Positions 1 to 9,420 of a stretch of 35,786 nt of DNA are shown piece by piece. The stretch is taken from contig JAGFNK010000532.1 of the NCBI GenBank assembly GCA_025769875.1, positions 1-35,786 of the forward strand, given 5' to 3'. The position numbers and the translations under genes are program-made. Origin of the DNA: Russula earlei (Eukaryota > Basidiomycota > Agaricomycetes > Russulales > Russulaceae). The notes beneath the pieces were generated by a model that saw only the letters and a list, made by a program, of their open reading frames with translations, had not been told where the DNA came from and made no database searches. Numbering within the stretch: the stretch's first letter is position 1; the number at the start of each line of letters is the position of its first letter.

Positions 1-205
1 CTCGTGAGAGCTCTTTTCATCCATCCAAAAGATGCGGTGTGTGTGAAACACACAATACGGGGCTATTAGCGTGTAGGTTGTAGTAGTAGTGAAGTTGTTA
101 TTACAGACGTACGAGTAGAGTGTAACCCTATATTCCTATATACATACATATGGAATGTGTACCTATCTAATCATATGATGTTGAACTTCCAAACTCTAAT
201 ATTCC
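1..205 (-). repeat. Partial 3' LTR of copia remnant 1
   Basis: Read on the minus strand, this sequence follows a copia RNase H end and a purine-rich tract (positions 201-210, run of six G on the minus strand), which is where a 3' LTR begins. It holds a TATA-like stretch near 140-160 (minus strand). The left end is cut by the window edge and the exact inner boundary near 200 is uncertain because no clear TG start is visible. Confidence 0.6.
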
Positions 206-563
206 CCCCTCAACACCAACACCCTTTCAGTGTCAGAGTCACCTCAATGTTTGATGTTGTGGAGTCCAAGTAGAAGACATGTCAGATAAAGTTGGGTTGA
301 GTAAGCAGTTTGGTGAAGATATCAGCAATGTTGCCTTTAGTGTGTACTCTTGTAATTGATACTTCATCTGCAAGGACTTGTTCCCTAATGTAGTGGTACT
401 TGATCTGGATGTGTTTTATGTGTGAGTGCCAGATTTGGTCTTCAGTTTTGATGCTGCATCATTGTCACAGAATATTGTTGTTGGATTAGATTGTGTGAAT
501 TGGGTTGAGAGAGAAGCTGTCACAGGAAAATGGCCTCATGGGTCATGCCATGCAGCATGATGT
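206..563 (-). pseudogene. Copia Pol fragment: RNase H C-terminus (remnant 1)
   Basis: This is the last part of a Ty1/copia polyprotein on the minus strand. FCDNDAAS at 449-472 matches the copia RNase H FCDNxxA motif. Further on, HIKHIQIKYHYIRE and VHTKGNIADIFTKLL match the conserved copia ending (KHIDIRYHFIRE, then TxxNxADxFTKxL). The frame ends at the stop at 282-284, just before the purine tract. A frameshift between the two blocks near 425-435 and loss of everything upstream make it a pseudogene. It appears to be cut at 563 by a second copia remnant. Confidence 0.8.
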
Positions 564-813
564 TGTTGAAGCTGAAAGGATTGTCACTCAGTCTTGTGTA
601 TGAAAGACTGTATTAGTTAGTAAGCTAACCTAAAAGGATTGCCACTATGTATGGTATTAGATTTTAGGGAGAGTGGCAAAAGGGGTGTTGTACTGACCTC
701 AGTCTTGTGTATGAAAGACTGAGGGAAAAATTGGACAACAAGTATTCAAAATATTTACACATATGGTCCAGCTTTGTCTGTACACATGCCACTGGTTGGC
801 TGCATGTCCAACA
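564..813 (-). repeat. 3' LTR of copia remnant 2
   Basis: On the minus strand this LTR starts TGTTGGACATG directly after a purine tract and stop codon (814-823) and probably ends TTCAACA at 564, giving a 5-bp TGTTG/CAACA terminal inverted repeat and a length of about 250 bp. It contains two copies of a 22-bp near-palindromic motif (CAGTCTTGTG...AAAGACTG, about 591-612 and 700-721) spaced 109 bp apart. The right boundary is well supported by the coding end; the left is inferred from the terminal repeat. Confidence 0.6.
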
Positions 814-966
814 TGCTCCCTCAGCCCTGGTGGTGTGCATTCACTCCCATCTCCTTCATGAAATGTTCATGTTTCTTCTCCCTGCTGAGTCCCTTTGTCA
901 AGACATCAGCAACCTGATCCTTGGTTGGGGTGTATGCAAGATTGATCTTTGCATGTTTTGGCACAG
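814..966 (-). pseudogene. Copia Pol fragment: RNase H C-terminus (remnant 2)
   Basis: The minus strand reads HAKINLAYTPTKDQVADVLTKGL followed by about 22 residues and a stop at 821-823. This is the typical C-terminal copia signature (xxYTPTKDQxADxLTKGL). Only about 45 codons survive. The upstream part is lost at about 966, where unrelated sequence starts. It differs from remnant 1 and so belongs to a different copia family. Confidence 0.8.
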
Positions 967-1044
967 GAAGTGGTGTCACACCCCCCCTTCTGCCAACATG
1001 AAGACAAAACCAGAGGTCAACTTCCTGTCGTTCACATCACTGGC
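967..1044. other. Short spacer between copia remnant 2 and LTR-1 copy A
   Basis: Holds a C-run and a short open stretch starting ATG at 999 that runs into the LTR. I see no identifiable gene. Confidence 0.4.
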
Positions 1045-1616
1045 TGTCACAAACCATGTCCTGGAGAGGGTCCTTGAAGGACCCTTCCTTAGTAGAGGAA
1101 ACCCAGCCTCTATGGTGCCACCCTGTTCACATGGACAAAAGGGGTGAGTAGAGGTGTCCACAATATCATGCATGCATTGTTGCATGAGCGATTCTCAGCA
1201 CAATCGACATACAGCAAGCCCCACTTAGTGGCAACCCTTTTGGCAATAAAGGACAGTATTATAGCCTCTCTAAGGACCCTTTAGGACGACTCTAAGTGCT
1301 CTACAAAAGGCACTAACATGATACTAAAGACCCTACAACGCGTCATTAGACTAACTCTAATAATTGTAGAACAAAGTATAAAGCAATACTAAGGACCTTA
1401 ATAGAAGTATTAGGGTTGACTCTAAAGACCCTAATAGAACTATATAAGGGACCTTATAGGCAACTCTATTCCCTGAACCAAACTACAAGTCCTCAAATGA
1501 CTGGCCCTAAACTAACTGACAGTAAATGAATCAGGTGCTTTGCACATGTACTAAAGCAGTGAACACATGGACAGTAAAGGCTCTTACTCATCAATAGAAG
1601 CCTTCTTACTCAGCAG

Positions 1617-1648
1617 CTTACTGAGCATGACTGAGCATGCTCAGTAAG
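1617..1648. promoter_or_regulatory. 13-bp palindromic element in the LTR-1 U3
   Basis: A perfect inverted repeat with arms CTTACTGAGCATG and CATGCTCAGTAAG around a 6-bp centre, about 85 bp upstream of the TATA box. The same element is at 2613-2644 (copy B), 20014-20045 (copy C) and 22618-22649 (copy D). Its position and conservation suggest a binding site for a dimeric regulator; this is an inference. Confidence 0.55.
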
Positions 1649-1755
1649 TGTACTCTGGCTTCTTGCTCATCTGTCTATTGTGCTTGATAACAAGGTTATG
1701 ACTTGTTCCCTATTTAGCAGTTCTCTTGTAGTATATAAGTGCTCAATAAAGTAGT

Positions 1756-1775
1756 GGACAGTCCTCAGACTGTCC
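1756..1775 (+). promoter_or_regulatory. Stem-loop at predicted LTR-1 transcription start (copy A)
   Basis: GGACAGTC and GACTGTCC form a perfect 8-bp stem around a CTCA loop, starting about 18 nt after the TATA box. Equivalent hairpins: 2486-2505 (copy B, loop CCCA in LTR sense), 20155-20172 (copy C, 7 bp, loop TTCA), 22757-22776 (copy D, loop CTCA), 21598-21615 (LTR-2 copy E, loop ATCA) and 23636-23653 (LTR-2 copy F, loop GTCA). In the LTR-2 copies one pair is G-U. Confidence 0.7.
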
Positions 1776-2009
1776 ATTTGTTTATGGCACTCTCTACCCC
1801 TGGGATACTCCCTTTAAGGACCGTCCCCTTGTGATCAGTCTGGCCTCTTCCCTGTGTAACTGCTCAACACTGCCAGTAACCATACCTCTTTGGTACTTGG
1901 TACTGCTCTGGACATTACTTCTTGCCCATGCCATCTTGGACGTCTATCAACTCATCTTTGAACTTATCCCTCACTCTTGAACTGGATTGTTCAACAGTGA
2001 GTCTTGACA

Positions 2010-3381
2010 CATGGGCCATCAAATACAGTTTGGCAGCTGCAATTAATATAATTCAAGGTTTCAGGGTCTTACCTGATAAGGAGGTAATTGCACCCAATCA
2101 GCATACATGGATGGAGACAGCCAAGTGTATGGGTGTCAAACAGGGCCCAAAACAATGGACCAGTCTCCCTGATGCATGGGGACTGACAGCACAAAGCATT
2201 GGCATTGCTAAGGGAAAGCACTGCCATGTTCATAATGATCTGTACGCTGGGGGTGTCAAGACTCACTGTTGAACAATCCAGTTCAAGAGCGAGGGATTAG
2301 TTCAAAGATGAGTTGATAAATGTCCAAGACAGCATGGGCAAGAAGTAAAGTCCAGAGCAGTAACAAATACCGGAGGGGTATGGTTACTGGTAAAGTTGAG
2401 CAGGTACGAGAGAGGAAGCCAGAATAGTCACAAGGGGACGGTCCTTAAAGGAGTATCCCAGGAATGGAGAGTGCAATAAACAAATGGACAGTCTGGGGAC
2501 TGTCCGCTACTTTATTGAGTGCTTATATACTACAAGAGAACTGCTAAATAGGGAATGAGTCATAACCTTGTTATCAAGCATAATAGAGTGATGAGTAAGA
2601 TGTTGGAGTGCACTTACTGAGCATGCTCAGTCATGCTCAGTAAGCTGCTGAGTAAGAAGGCTTCTCTTGCTGAGTAAGAGCCTTTACTGTCCATGTGTTC
2701 ACTGCTTTAGTACATGTGCAAGCCCCTGATTCATTTTCTGTTAGTTGGTTTAGGGCCGGTCATTTGAGGACTTGTAGTTTGGTTTAGGGAATAGTGTTAT
2801 CTTATAAGGCCCCTTATATAGTTCTATTAGGGTCCTTAGAGTCGACCCTAATACTTCTATTAAGGTCCTTAGTATTGCCTTATAGTTTGTTCTATAGTTA
2901 TTAGAGTTAGTCTAATAACACGTTGTAGGGTCTTTGATACTGTGTTAGTGCCTATTGTAGAGCACCTAGAGTCATCCTAAAGGGTCCTTAGGAAGGCCCT
3001 AATACTGTCCTTTATTGCTAAAAGGGTTGCCATTAAGTGGGGCTTGCTGTATGTTGATTGTGCTGAGAATCGCTCATGTGACAATGCGCACGCAATATTG
3101 TGGACACCTCTACTCACCCCTTTTGCTCGTGTGAACAGGGTGACACCATAGAGGCTGGGTTTCCTCTCATAAGGAAGGGTCCTTTCAGGGCACTCTCCAG
3201 AGAATGGTTCATGACAGGGGGCAAATGGTTGGGCAAGCACACCAAGCCTGATGCAACATCTGCCACCATGAATGTGTGCACATGTGCCCTCAGGGAACCA
3301 CCATCTCAAACCCCCCTCCCTCAGATGCCACCACCTCCCTTGCACCAGGTCCTTTCAGACTTGGACCACCACCTATTCTAG
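2010..3381 (+). pseudogene. Unrecognised coding fragment split by LTR-1 copy B
   Basis: Two open stretches, 2010-2253 and 3222-3381, are in one frame once LTR copy B and one GGGGG TSD copy are ignored. The first part carries KQGPKQWTSLPDAW and GKHCHVHNDLYAGG; the second starts KWLGKHTKPD, becomes proline-rich and ends in a stop at 3379-3381. The pattern looks like real protein sequence, not chance. I do not recognise the family; a transposon-borne gene is my best guess given the surroundings. The 5' part is cut by LTR copy A. Its function is unknown. Confidence 0.5.
2254..3216 (-). repeat. LTR-1 family, copy B (solo LTR, TSD GGGGG)
   Basis: A 963-bp minus-strand copy of LTR-1 with intact TGTCA/TGACA ends. 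GGGGG is present on both sides (2249-2253 and 3217-3221), which is the 5-bp target duplication of a solo LTR. It carries the TATA box (2522-2530, minus strand), the stem-loop at 2486-2505 and the 13-bp palindrome at 2613-2644. It lies opposite to copy A, 244 bp away. Confidence 0.92.
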
Positions 3382-3667
3382 TGGCCTCATCTTCTGCTGA
3401 TCCTTACAATAGAAAATCTTTATTTGTATTGTAATTTATTTTCCAGATACATAATAAATAAGTGATTAAATAAGTGATTAAGAAAATACTTTGGTGTCAT
3501 TTACACATGTGATTGAAGCCCCAATTATCTTGCCAACCCAATTGCCTTTTATAGTAATTTTTGATCATCTAACCACTGCTAAAAGTAAAGTACGCAACTG
3601 ATAACACTGCACTTAGCTAAATGAACATGATGTAGGATGTTTTGCATACTGCAGATAAGAAAAGAGA
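3382..3667. other. AT-rich intergenic sequence
   Basis: No open frame and no recognisable repeat. It would have to hold the first exon or exons of the uL13m gene, but I find no match to the N-terminal part of that protein. Confidence 0.5.
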
Positions 3668-4090
3668 TTTGCTCATGGGGAAGCATAAGTCAATTTATGG
3701 CCCAAGCGGTGCGTTTCCTTTATTTATCCAATAGTTGTCTCCTCAAAATATGACCGTAGGAGATAGTCGACTGTGGCGACTATGTGGTTGTGACGAACGC
3801 CGGCCATATCAATGCTACTGGGAGGAAGGCAGATCAAATTCTGTATCGAAAGCACACGCGTTATCCTGGAGGCTTGAAGGAGATTAAATATAAGGAGATG
3901 ATGGACAAGAAGTACATCATTCTCTTGTCTCGCTTTGGCATCACCGTTTGACGATGAATGTTCTTAGGTCATTCGCAAAGTATCAGGTATGCTACCCAAG
4001 AATAAGCTTCGTGAAAGACGATTGGAGAGGTTGCGGATTTTCGATGGCCCAGACATGAGCATCTTCCAGAAAAACATCCTCCGGCGGTGA
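3668..4090 (+). CDS. MRPL23: Mitochondrial ribosomal protein uL13m, 5'-truncated
   Basis: Component of the mitochondrial large ribosomal subunit (bacterial L13 family; MRPL23 is the yeast name). Exon 3668-3709 encodes LLMGKHKSIYGPS, a GT-AG intron lies at 3710-3766, and exon 3767-3911 encodes DCGDYVVVTNAGHINATGRK and RYPGGLKEIKYKEMMDKK. A second intron seems to lie at 3912-3967. The last exon, 3968-4090, encodes VIRKVSGMLPKNKL and ERRLERLRIFDGPD. All are hallmark L13 blocks in the right order. Two oddities: the family's N-terminus is not found, and the second intron joins out of frame unless one G is missing at the donor (AAGAA|GTACAT instead of AAGAAG|GTACAT). The first acceptor could also be 3654. 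It may be a decayed copy or an assembly error. Confidence 0.82.
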
Positions 4091-4551
4091 GAGGATGGGT
4101 CCCGAAACGAGAGACTTTGCCTCGGCTTTTTGGCCATCCCAATGTCTGTCATGTCACGACCAGACTCCAAGATATGTGTACTGGTCAAGGCCTGGAATAT
4201 CGGTGGCCAATATTCCTCATGATGAATGTGTACGGCCTCTGTTTCTACACACCCTAGCTACCCATGTCGCATACACAGCCAAATCCCTGAGAAAAAAAAT
4301 ACCCCTTCCACATTCCATTGTCGTGTTGGCCTGAAGGTTGTCGAAGAAGGTTATCGGTAAAGACTACGGGTGTTATGTGAACTATAACGCGCTTTTGGTA
4401 CGATACAAATTCAATGTGTCTGGACAACTATACCTCCGATTATTAGCGATAAGCTCTTTGAGGATTGACTTGCTGTTATACTGTAGAGATTACTCGATAA
4501 CCAAGTTAGGTTTACTCATAATGGCATGATGGTTTGAATGCGTTACATCTT
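4091..4551. other. Intergenic region between convergent genes
   Basis: Lies between the 3' ends of the uL13m gene (plus) and the minus-strand gene. I see no gene or repeat; it probably holds the two 3' untranslated regions. Confidence 0.5.
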
Positions 4552-5385
4552 TCAGTCCTCGTCGCTGTCGCTGGAAACGATTTCAAACGCATTTTCGTCA
4601 TCGCCTGACCTGTCGATTTCTGAATTCCTGTTCTCCAAAACAGCGCTCTCGTCCTCGGAAAGAAGACCAGCCGCCTCCATCTCTTCTTCCCAGCCAAGGG
4701 GGACATGAGGATTTACTAGCATCGATACGTGCTCTTGGAGCAACATGCCTTTTTATCGTTTAGCATCACGCACGCGAATGGAATACGTGGCATACCAATG
4801 GCGATTAGCGCTGATCCGTCAAATGCCTTGTACATGTCTAAATTGCTCTCCGGGAACGTTCGACATTTCCCACTGCTGGACTCTTTGTTCTTTGTAATGT
4901 CCTCGTCATTCCACAATTCGTTTCCACCCTGTCCCACACCTTCGGCCAAGGGATTGTCGGCATCCGCGACTGAATCCGCGGCCTGGGCAACCCTTGCCCT
5001 ACCTTGCCTCACCTCACGTCTGTATGCACGTGACTGATGGAACAGCAGACCCCGCGCTGCATAATATTGGCTTGTAAAATGGTGAATGCACTTCAGCAGG
5101 TCCTGTTTTTAAAAAGAAAAGAATGGGTGAAATGTCGCGCATAGAAGGACGAATGGTTCACACCGACGAAGGCACGGGCCATGTCATCGTCCCCCTTTCA
5201 TCCGCGTTGATCGCGACCCCTGCACAACGAGCACCATTTCTGAAAGAATTCCCTAAGAACTCCACATCATCATCATTCATGCGACATCTTTTGGTGCGCC
5301 GTGAAGCACGTGAAGGGATATCCAAGGTGTCATTGTGACCCCCCTTTGTCGCAATCTTCAGGACCATGCCAAAGCTGGCAGCATC
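4552..5385 (-). CDS. Unrecognised host gene, 3' exons only, cut by the pogo-like insertion
   Basis: Three minus-strand exons can be joined in phase. The most 5' runs from the pogo insertion point to 5164. A 61-nt intron follows (5103-5163, GTGTGA...CAG), then exon 5102-4796, a 47-nt intron (4749-4795, GTATGC...AAG, branch-like CTAAAC), and exon 4748-4552 ending at stop 4552-4554. The middle exon starts DLLKCIHHFTSQYYAARGLL and ends in KAFDGSALIAIG. The last continues MLLQEHVSMLVNPHVPLGWEEE and closes with an acidic tail (DSDED). Phases match exactly at both junctions, so I consider this a real host gene. I do not recognise the family; the acidic C-terminus would fit a nuclear protein, but that is a guess. 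The upstream part is not found beyond the insertion, and whether the frame right at 5341-5385 is original coding is unclear. Confidence 0.65.
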
Positions 5386-5387
5386 TA

Positions 5388-5500
5388 GGGCAATGTGATT
5401 GCCATGCGCGTTGCATCCATCATGGAACGTTCGAGAGTCCTGAAGACTAACACATTCAGGGTGGGCACTGGGGACACAGGTTTCATCTGGATGTAAGCGC
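5388..5500 (+). repeat. Left terminal inverted repeat of the pogo-like element
   Basis: About 110 bp that match, in reverse complement, the segment at about 18780-18891 with moderate divergence. Shared blocks include TGTGATTGCCATG, GAGAGTCCTGAAGACTAACA and GGTTTCATCTGGA. Confidence 0.8.
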
Positions 5501-5626
5501 AGTGTAGGGAAATCGTGATGTCGGGACATCAGTGAAACTAATCGGACACAAGGGGAGTTCAATCGGGTTGTCATTCTCACGATGCATGTGATCGTGAGAA
5601 TGACCACCACATGCTTGAATGAACTC

Positions 5627-7809
5627 ATGTTGTCCCAGGATCCACATTATGAACAATGCATGCAAAAGGCCCTTTGCAGTCTTAATGATGGAACCTAGAC
5701 TCTAGCAGCTGCTGCCAGAGCTCATGGTGTTTGTGATGCTGCATGTACCATTTTATGATGCATATCCATTATCTTCATTCTTTAGGTTAGGTGAACCACA
5801 TTGGGAGACAGGTTTCATAACTGTCATCAAAGCTGAAAAACAGCTGCAGCCAACTGCCAACTGGTGGACACCAAACAGGAAAAGGTGTTGCTAGAATGGA
5901 TTGATTATTCTGCAATATCTGGCAAGCCTTTCCATGCTGGTGGTCTTCATGCACATGCAAGGGATCTTTGAGGAAAACACCCTGGTTGACATTGGCATGA
6001 GCACTTCAAACAGCATCATGCTGACATTCTCATTGTCATGAAGGCTACTTGTCTTGACCCTGCATGGGGTTAAAACTTTAATAAATTGAATGTCTTGCAC
6101 CTTACTGGTTTATTCATCAAGCTGATTGAGACCTATGGCTTCATCCTGCCCAAGCACCTCTAGAAATGGAGGTATTGATACTGTAAACATAGTGACAACC
6201 TTGAGCTAGTGACCATTATTGAAGTGGTGAATGCAGCTGGTAGGGCTGCTCCACCATATTTTGTACTCTCAGAAGGCCCATGCCTGACATCCAACAGTTA
6301 CTAGGTGAGATAGGCAGGTTTGTTGCCATAAATATTCAAATAGAGAAGAGAATGACTTATGAAGCCCTGCAGTGTTGCTTGCTCAAGCAGTGGTTGGACA
6401 GATCACAAGATCAGCAAGCACTGGATGTCCAAGTGCTTTATTCCATTCGTGCTCTTGAAACATGTTGATCACACAAAGCTGATTGTCTTGCTCCTTGATG
6501 GACATGATTCCCATGAAACACCTGTATAAAGTCAGCCATCTACCAGTTTTATGACCAATGCAAGATCATCCTTATTGCACTGCCTTTGAAGACCACCCAT
6601 AAACTCCAGCTGCTTGATGTCAGCATCCTCAATCATGTACAGACTGCTTGGGCAAAGAACTGTGATGAGCTTCTTGGTCTCAATGAAAGAATTGACCAGT
6701 ACACTGTTATTGATGAGTATATGAAGGTACACAATAAAGTCATGAAGCCAGAACTGATCCAAAGTGTGTTCAAGAATGCTGGCCTCCATCCCTTGAATCC
6801 AAACATCTTCACTGAGGAGGACTTTGCCCCCAGCAATGTGTACTCAACCCAAGCAAATGTCCCAGTCTCCCATCCCACAAATGTACCCTCCTCATACCCA
6901 ATCAAGCTCTCTTCTGACTCAGACTCAGACTATTGCCCCAATGGTGATGACATGGAGATGGTGGTGGATGATGAATGGGAGGATGAAGAAATGGAGGCCA
7001 ATAATCATGAGTGGGAAGAGGATCCAGAATTTAATTGGTGGCAGAACTTGGACTTGACCAGTGCAAGCATTGGTACTGACAGCACACATCAGGGTGACAG
7101 TGACAATGACAGCCACATGGCTGGTGCAAACACTGACCAATGCTCCCCTTGTCCCTCTCACTCCCCATCATCCCCCTCATGTTTGACACCAGCAGCTAAA
7201 ACTAGCCCCATCATACACTGTTTCCTGCTGGACACCTCTTCATTGACAACCTGTTCATCTTCCAAACAAGCCTGTACCATCCTTTACAGTCCATGCACCC
7301 AGGCTACACTCACACAGGATGAGACAAAGGACTGAGACAAGCTTCTTGAGGAGCTTCTTGGCTTTTGGTCACAAACTTTTGTACTGAAGCAAATGATTTA
7401 GATGAAAGACTCTGAAATTGCTGCTTTGAATGCACACTGCACACTTGCCTGGTGTCAGTTGAGAGAAGCACAAATAAAGATCATTAACCCCTCCAAAAAG
7501 TGACTTTGTGGTTCAACAAAGATCAAGGCTCATTTTGTAACCATGCCAGAGCTTAGGGCACAATTTGAGACTGAAGAGGTCAAATAGAAAGCACCGGAGA
7601 GGGCTGAGGCTGAGTGAGATGCTCAAAGGATTGCTGATGCAGCTGCATGAAATGCCAGGATTGTTGATGAGGTGCAATCTCATACATTCAATGTACCCAT
7701 GTCATGGTACAAAAAGGACAATCTTCTTGCACTTTCCAGAGCACTCCAAATCTCAACAGAAGGGAATATGAAGGATCTTGTCACTTGCATCAAAGAACAC
7801 CTTCATGAC
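5627..7809 (+). pseudogene. Pogo-like (DDE) transposase, part 1
   Basis: The likely start is ATG 5627. The N-terminus (SLNDGT, then LAAAARAHGV) matches the helix-turn-helix region of fungal pogo transposases, with a stop in between. EKVLLEWIDYSAISGKPFHAGG follows at about 5882-5950. The DDE domain shows ELVTIIEVVNAAGRAAPPYFV, VLLLDGHDSHET near 6485-6520, PLKTTHKLQLLDV near 6585-6620, and AWAKNCDELLGLNERID. The first catalytic Asp block (normally NGDETG) appears deleted: the sequence reads NGGID near 6170. A long acidic and serine-rich region follows (to 7335). The end (WYKKDNLLALSRALQIST...VTCIKEHLHD) resembles a SAP DNA-binding domain. Several frameshifts and stops mark it as dead. The copia element interrupts the last codons. 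Confidence 0.85.
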
Positions 7810-8242
7810 TGTTGAATTGCGCAGTGATAAGGTAGATTAGATCATAATAGATCTAATAAAATGATATTCAGTTTCTGTGAGAAGAAACTACTTGTATCAT
7901 ATTTACCTAATAAAATGATACTACAGCACGTAATCAGCTACTGATAAGATCGTGAGATAGTAAGTACTTACTTCAGTTTCTGTGAGAAGAAACTGAAGTA
8001 TCTACTGTATGTACGACGCTCTTAAGTATCTGAGAGCGTCCCTAATTATTTTGTCTAGTAACTATCAAATTGTTTTCACAATTGCTATGTGCTAGCTACT
8101 GATTGTCTTAGATCACTCTATCAATTTTGTTATCGTATGCGTTTGAGCAACTGATCTGAAATGCTTATGTGGTCCAGGCCTGTGGGCCGCCCGGACAGTT
8201 TGGGCCAACGCGTCAATGCTTTGGCTATGCTTTATCTCAACA
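7810..8242 (-). repeat. Copia 3' LTR (left)
   Basis: Ends TGTTGA/TCAACA. It contains a strong inverted repeat AGTTTCT...AGAAACT near 7973-7998 and another around GACGCTCT...AGAGCGTC near 8010-8040. Nearly all its differences from the right LTR are at CpG sites. Confidence 0.92.
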
Positions 8243-8250
8243 TCCCCCCG
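8243..8250 (-). promoter_or_regulatory. Copia polypurine tract
   Basis: Minus-strand CGGGGGGA immediately before the 3' LTR, the usual plus-strand DNA primer site. Confidence 0.75.
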
Positions 8251-8339
8251 TGATCTAGACAGTCAGTAGATTAGATCAGATCCAGTGATGAAAGAGTGCA
8301 TTCGTGCGTGGCGCACGTGCATCTTGGTAGACCATCAGC

Positions 8340-8449
8340 AAGTGGGTGAGTTGATAAGACTGTGAGTCAAGAGACTCCAAAAGGAAAGGTGAACAAGTGG
8401 GTGAGTCGATAAGACTGTGAGTTGAGAGACTCCAAAAGGAAAGGTGAAC
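8340..8449. repeat. Tandem duplication, 2 x 55 bp
   Basis: Units 8340-8394 and 8395-8449 start AAGTGGGTGAG and end AAAGGTGAAC with about three mismatches. It lies in the decayed 3' end of the copia element. Confidence 0.85.
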
Positions 8450-8459
8450 GCGTGTGGAT

Positions 8460-9420
8460 GCAGAGTCAAGAGACTATCTATAGAGTGTTCAGATCTGCAC
8501 ATAGGGGAGACTGCTGTTAAAACATTAATATATTGCCTAGTCGCCATAGGCATTGCTTCTCCGGAGTGCTTGATCAAACAGATTTCTGCATCGGAACGGA
8601 GCAGAATACGGAAGCGGAACGGAATTCCGCCATCCCAAGGTAAGACCTCCGAGATTACAGATTACAGAAGCGGAGTGGAATCCGCCATCCCAAAGAAATC
8701 CGAGATGTGCCTTGATTGATCGATGTCTGTGTTAGCCAAGCGATCGCGTGTAACACGGATCCCGAGGTATGACGTGATCTTGGCTAGATCTGTCAACTCG
8801 TAGCGTGTAGACAAAGATAAATATTGCACCCGTAGATGTGAGCGTCGAGACTGCAAGGGTTGCCTAAGATAATGATGTCATCGGCAGAGAGGATGTGAAG
8901 CAAAATGATAGTGGAGCAAAATGATAGTGGATCCCCCCGTGTCTTGGCGATGACATATGTCCGCATGAGAATGCATGTGTGTGCAGCTGAGATAAGTTGA
9001 ACGCAAGTCACTAAGGACTCCATGAGAACATAGGTCCCATGTACGAGAGGCCTGTGTAAGACAAAAAAGTGTTTTCGGTGTGATGAAACCTTGCGATTGC
9101 TCCAAATAATTCTAATCTTCTTCACCCAGTGAGCCGATGATGAACGTCGACAAGACGTCCTCGGATCTCCCGATCCATATGCTAGCGTGGCCAACGCTGA
9201 ACAAGAGTCGCTAAGACTTGGACCTGGCTACTAGTGAGAAGGTTTCATCAATGTCAATGCCTTGTAAATTGGGTGAACCCCTGTGCAACTGAAATGCACG
9301 TGAAATCTCCAAGATTTGCATGCTGCACACCCATTCCGATAAGATCAACAAGATCCCAGGGACCATTTTTCGCAAGCACACCGATCACATATGGATATGT
9401 GACTTGCCACTCATTGGCAA
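8460..9420 (-). pseudogene. Copia reverse transcriptase remnant
   Basis: Minus-strand blocks in the expected order: GPWDLVDL near 9370-9340, ISVAQGFTQ near 9280-9255, QASRTWDLCSHGVLSDL near 9060-9010, ADDIIILGNP near 8885-8860 (copia YVDDxxxxG, with the active-site tyrosine-valine replaced by serine-alanine), and LAKITSYLGIRVTRDR with IDQSRHISDFFGMAD near 8795-8675. Frames change repeatedly. A short direct duplication (GAATTCCGCCATCCCA-like, near 8620 and 8675) sits at its end. It encodes no functional enzyme. Confidence 0.82.

Larger units (their letters stand above)
1045..2009 (+). repeat. LTR-1 family, copy A
   Basis: A 965-bp sequence starting TGTCAC and ending TTGACA, repeated in copies B, C and D. 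Its LTR nature follows from the short TGTCA/TGACA ends and from copies B and D, which carry perfect 5-bp TSDs. It has a TATA box (GTATATAAG, 1731-1739), an AATAAA directly after (1745-1750), and a stem-loop at 1756-1775. No matching TSD is seen for this copy (CTGGC before, CATGG after), so it may be a recombined end. Confidence 0.85.

Noticed and set aside
1380..1460. Telomere-like TTAGGG motifs in LTR-1
   Set aside because: Isolated, irregular occurrences among CTAAGGACC-type repeats; no tandem array.
8444..8719. Plus-strand open frame in the copia 3' part
   Set aside because: It is the shadow of the minus-strand RT/RNase H remnant.
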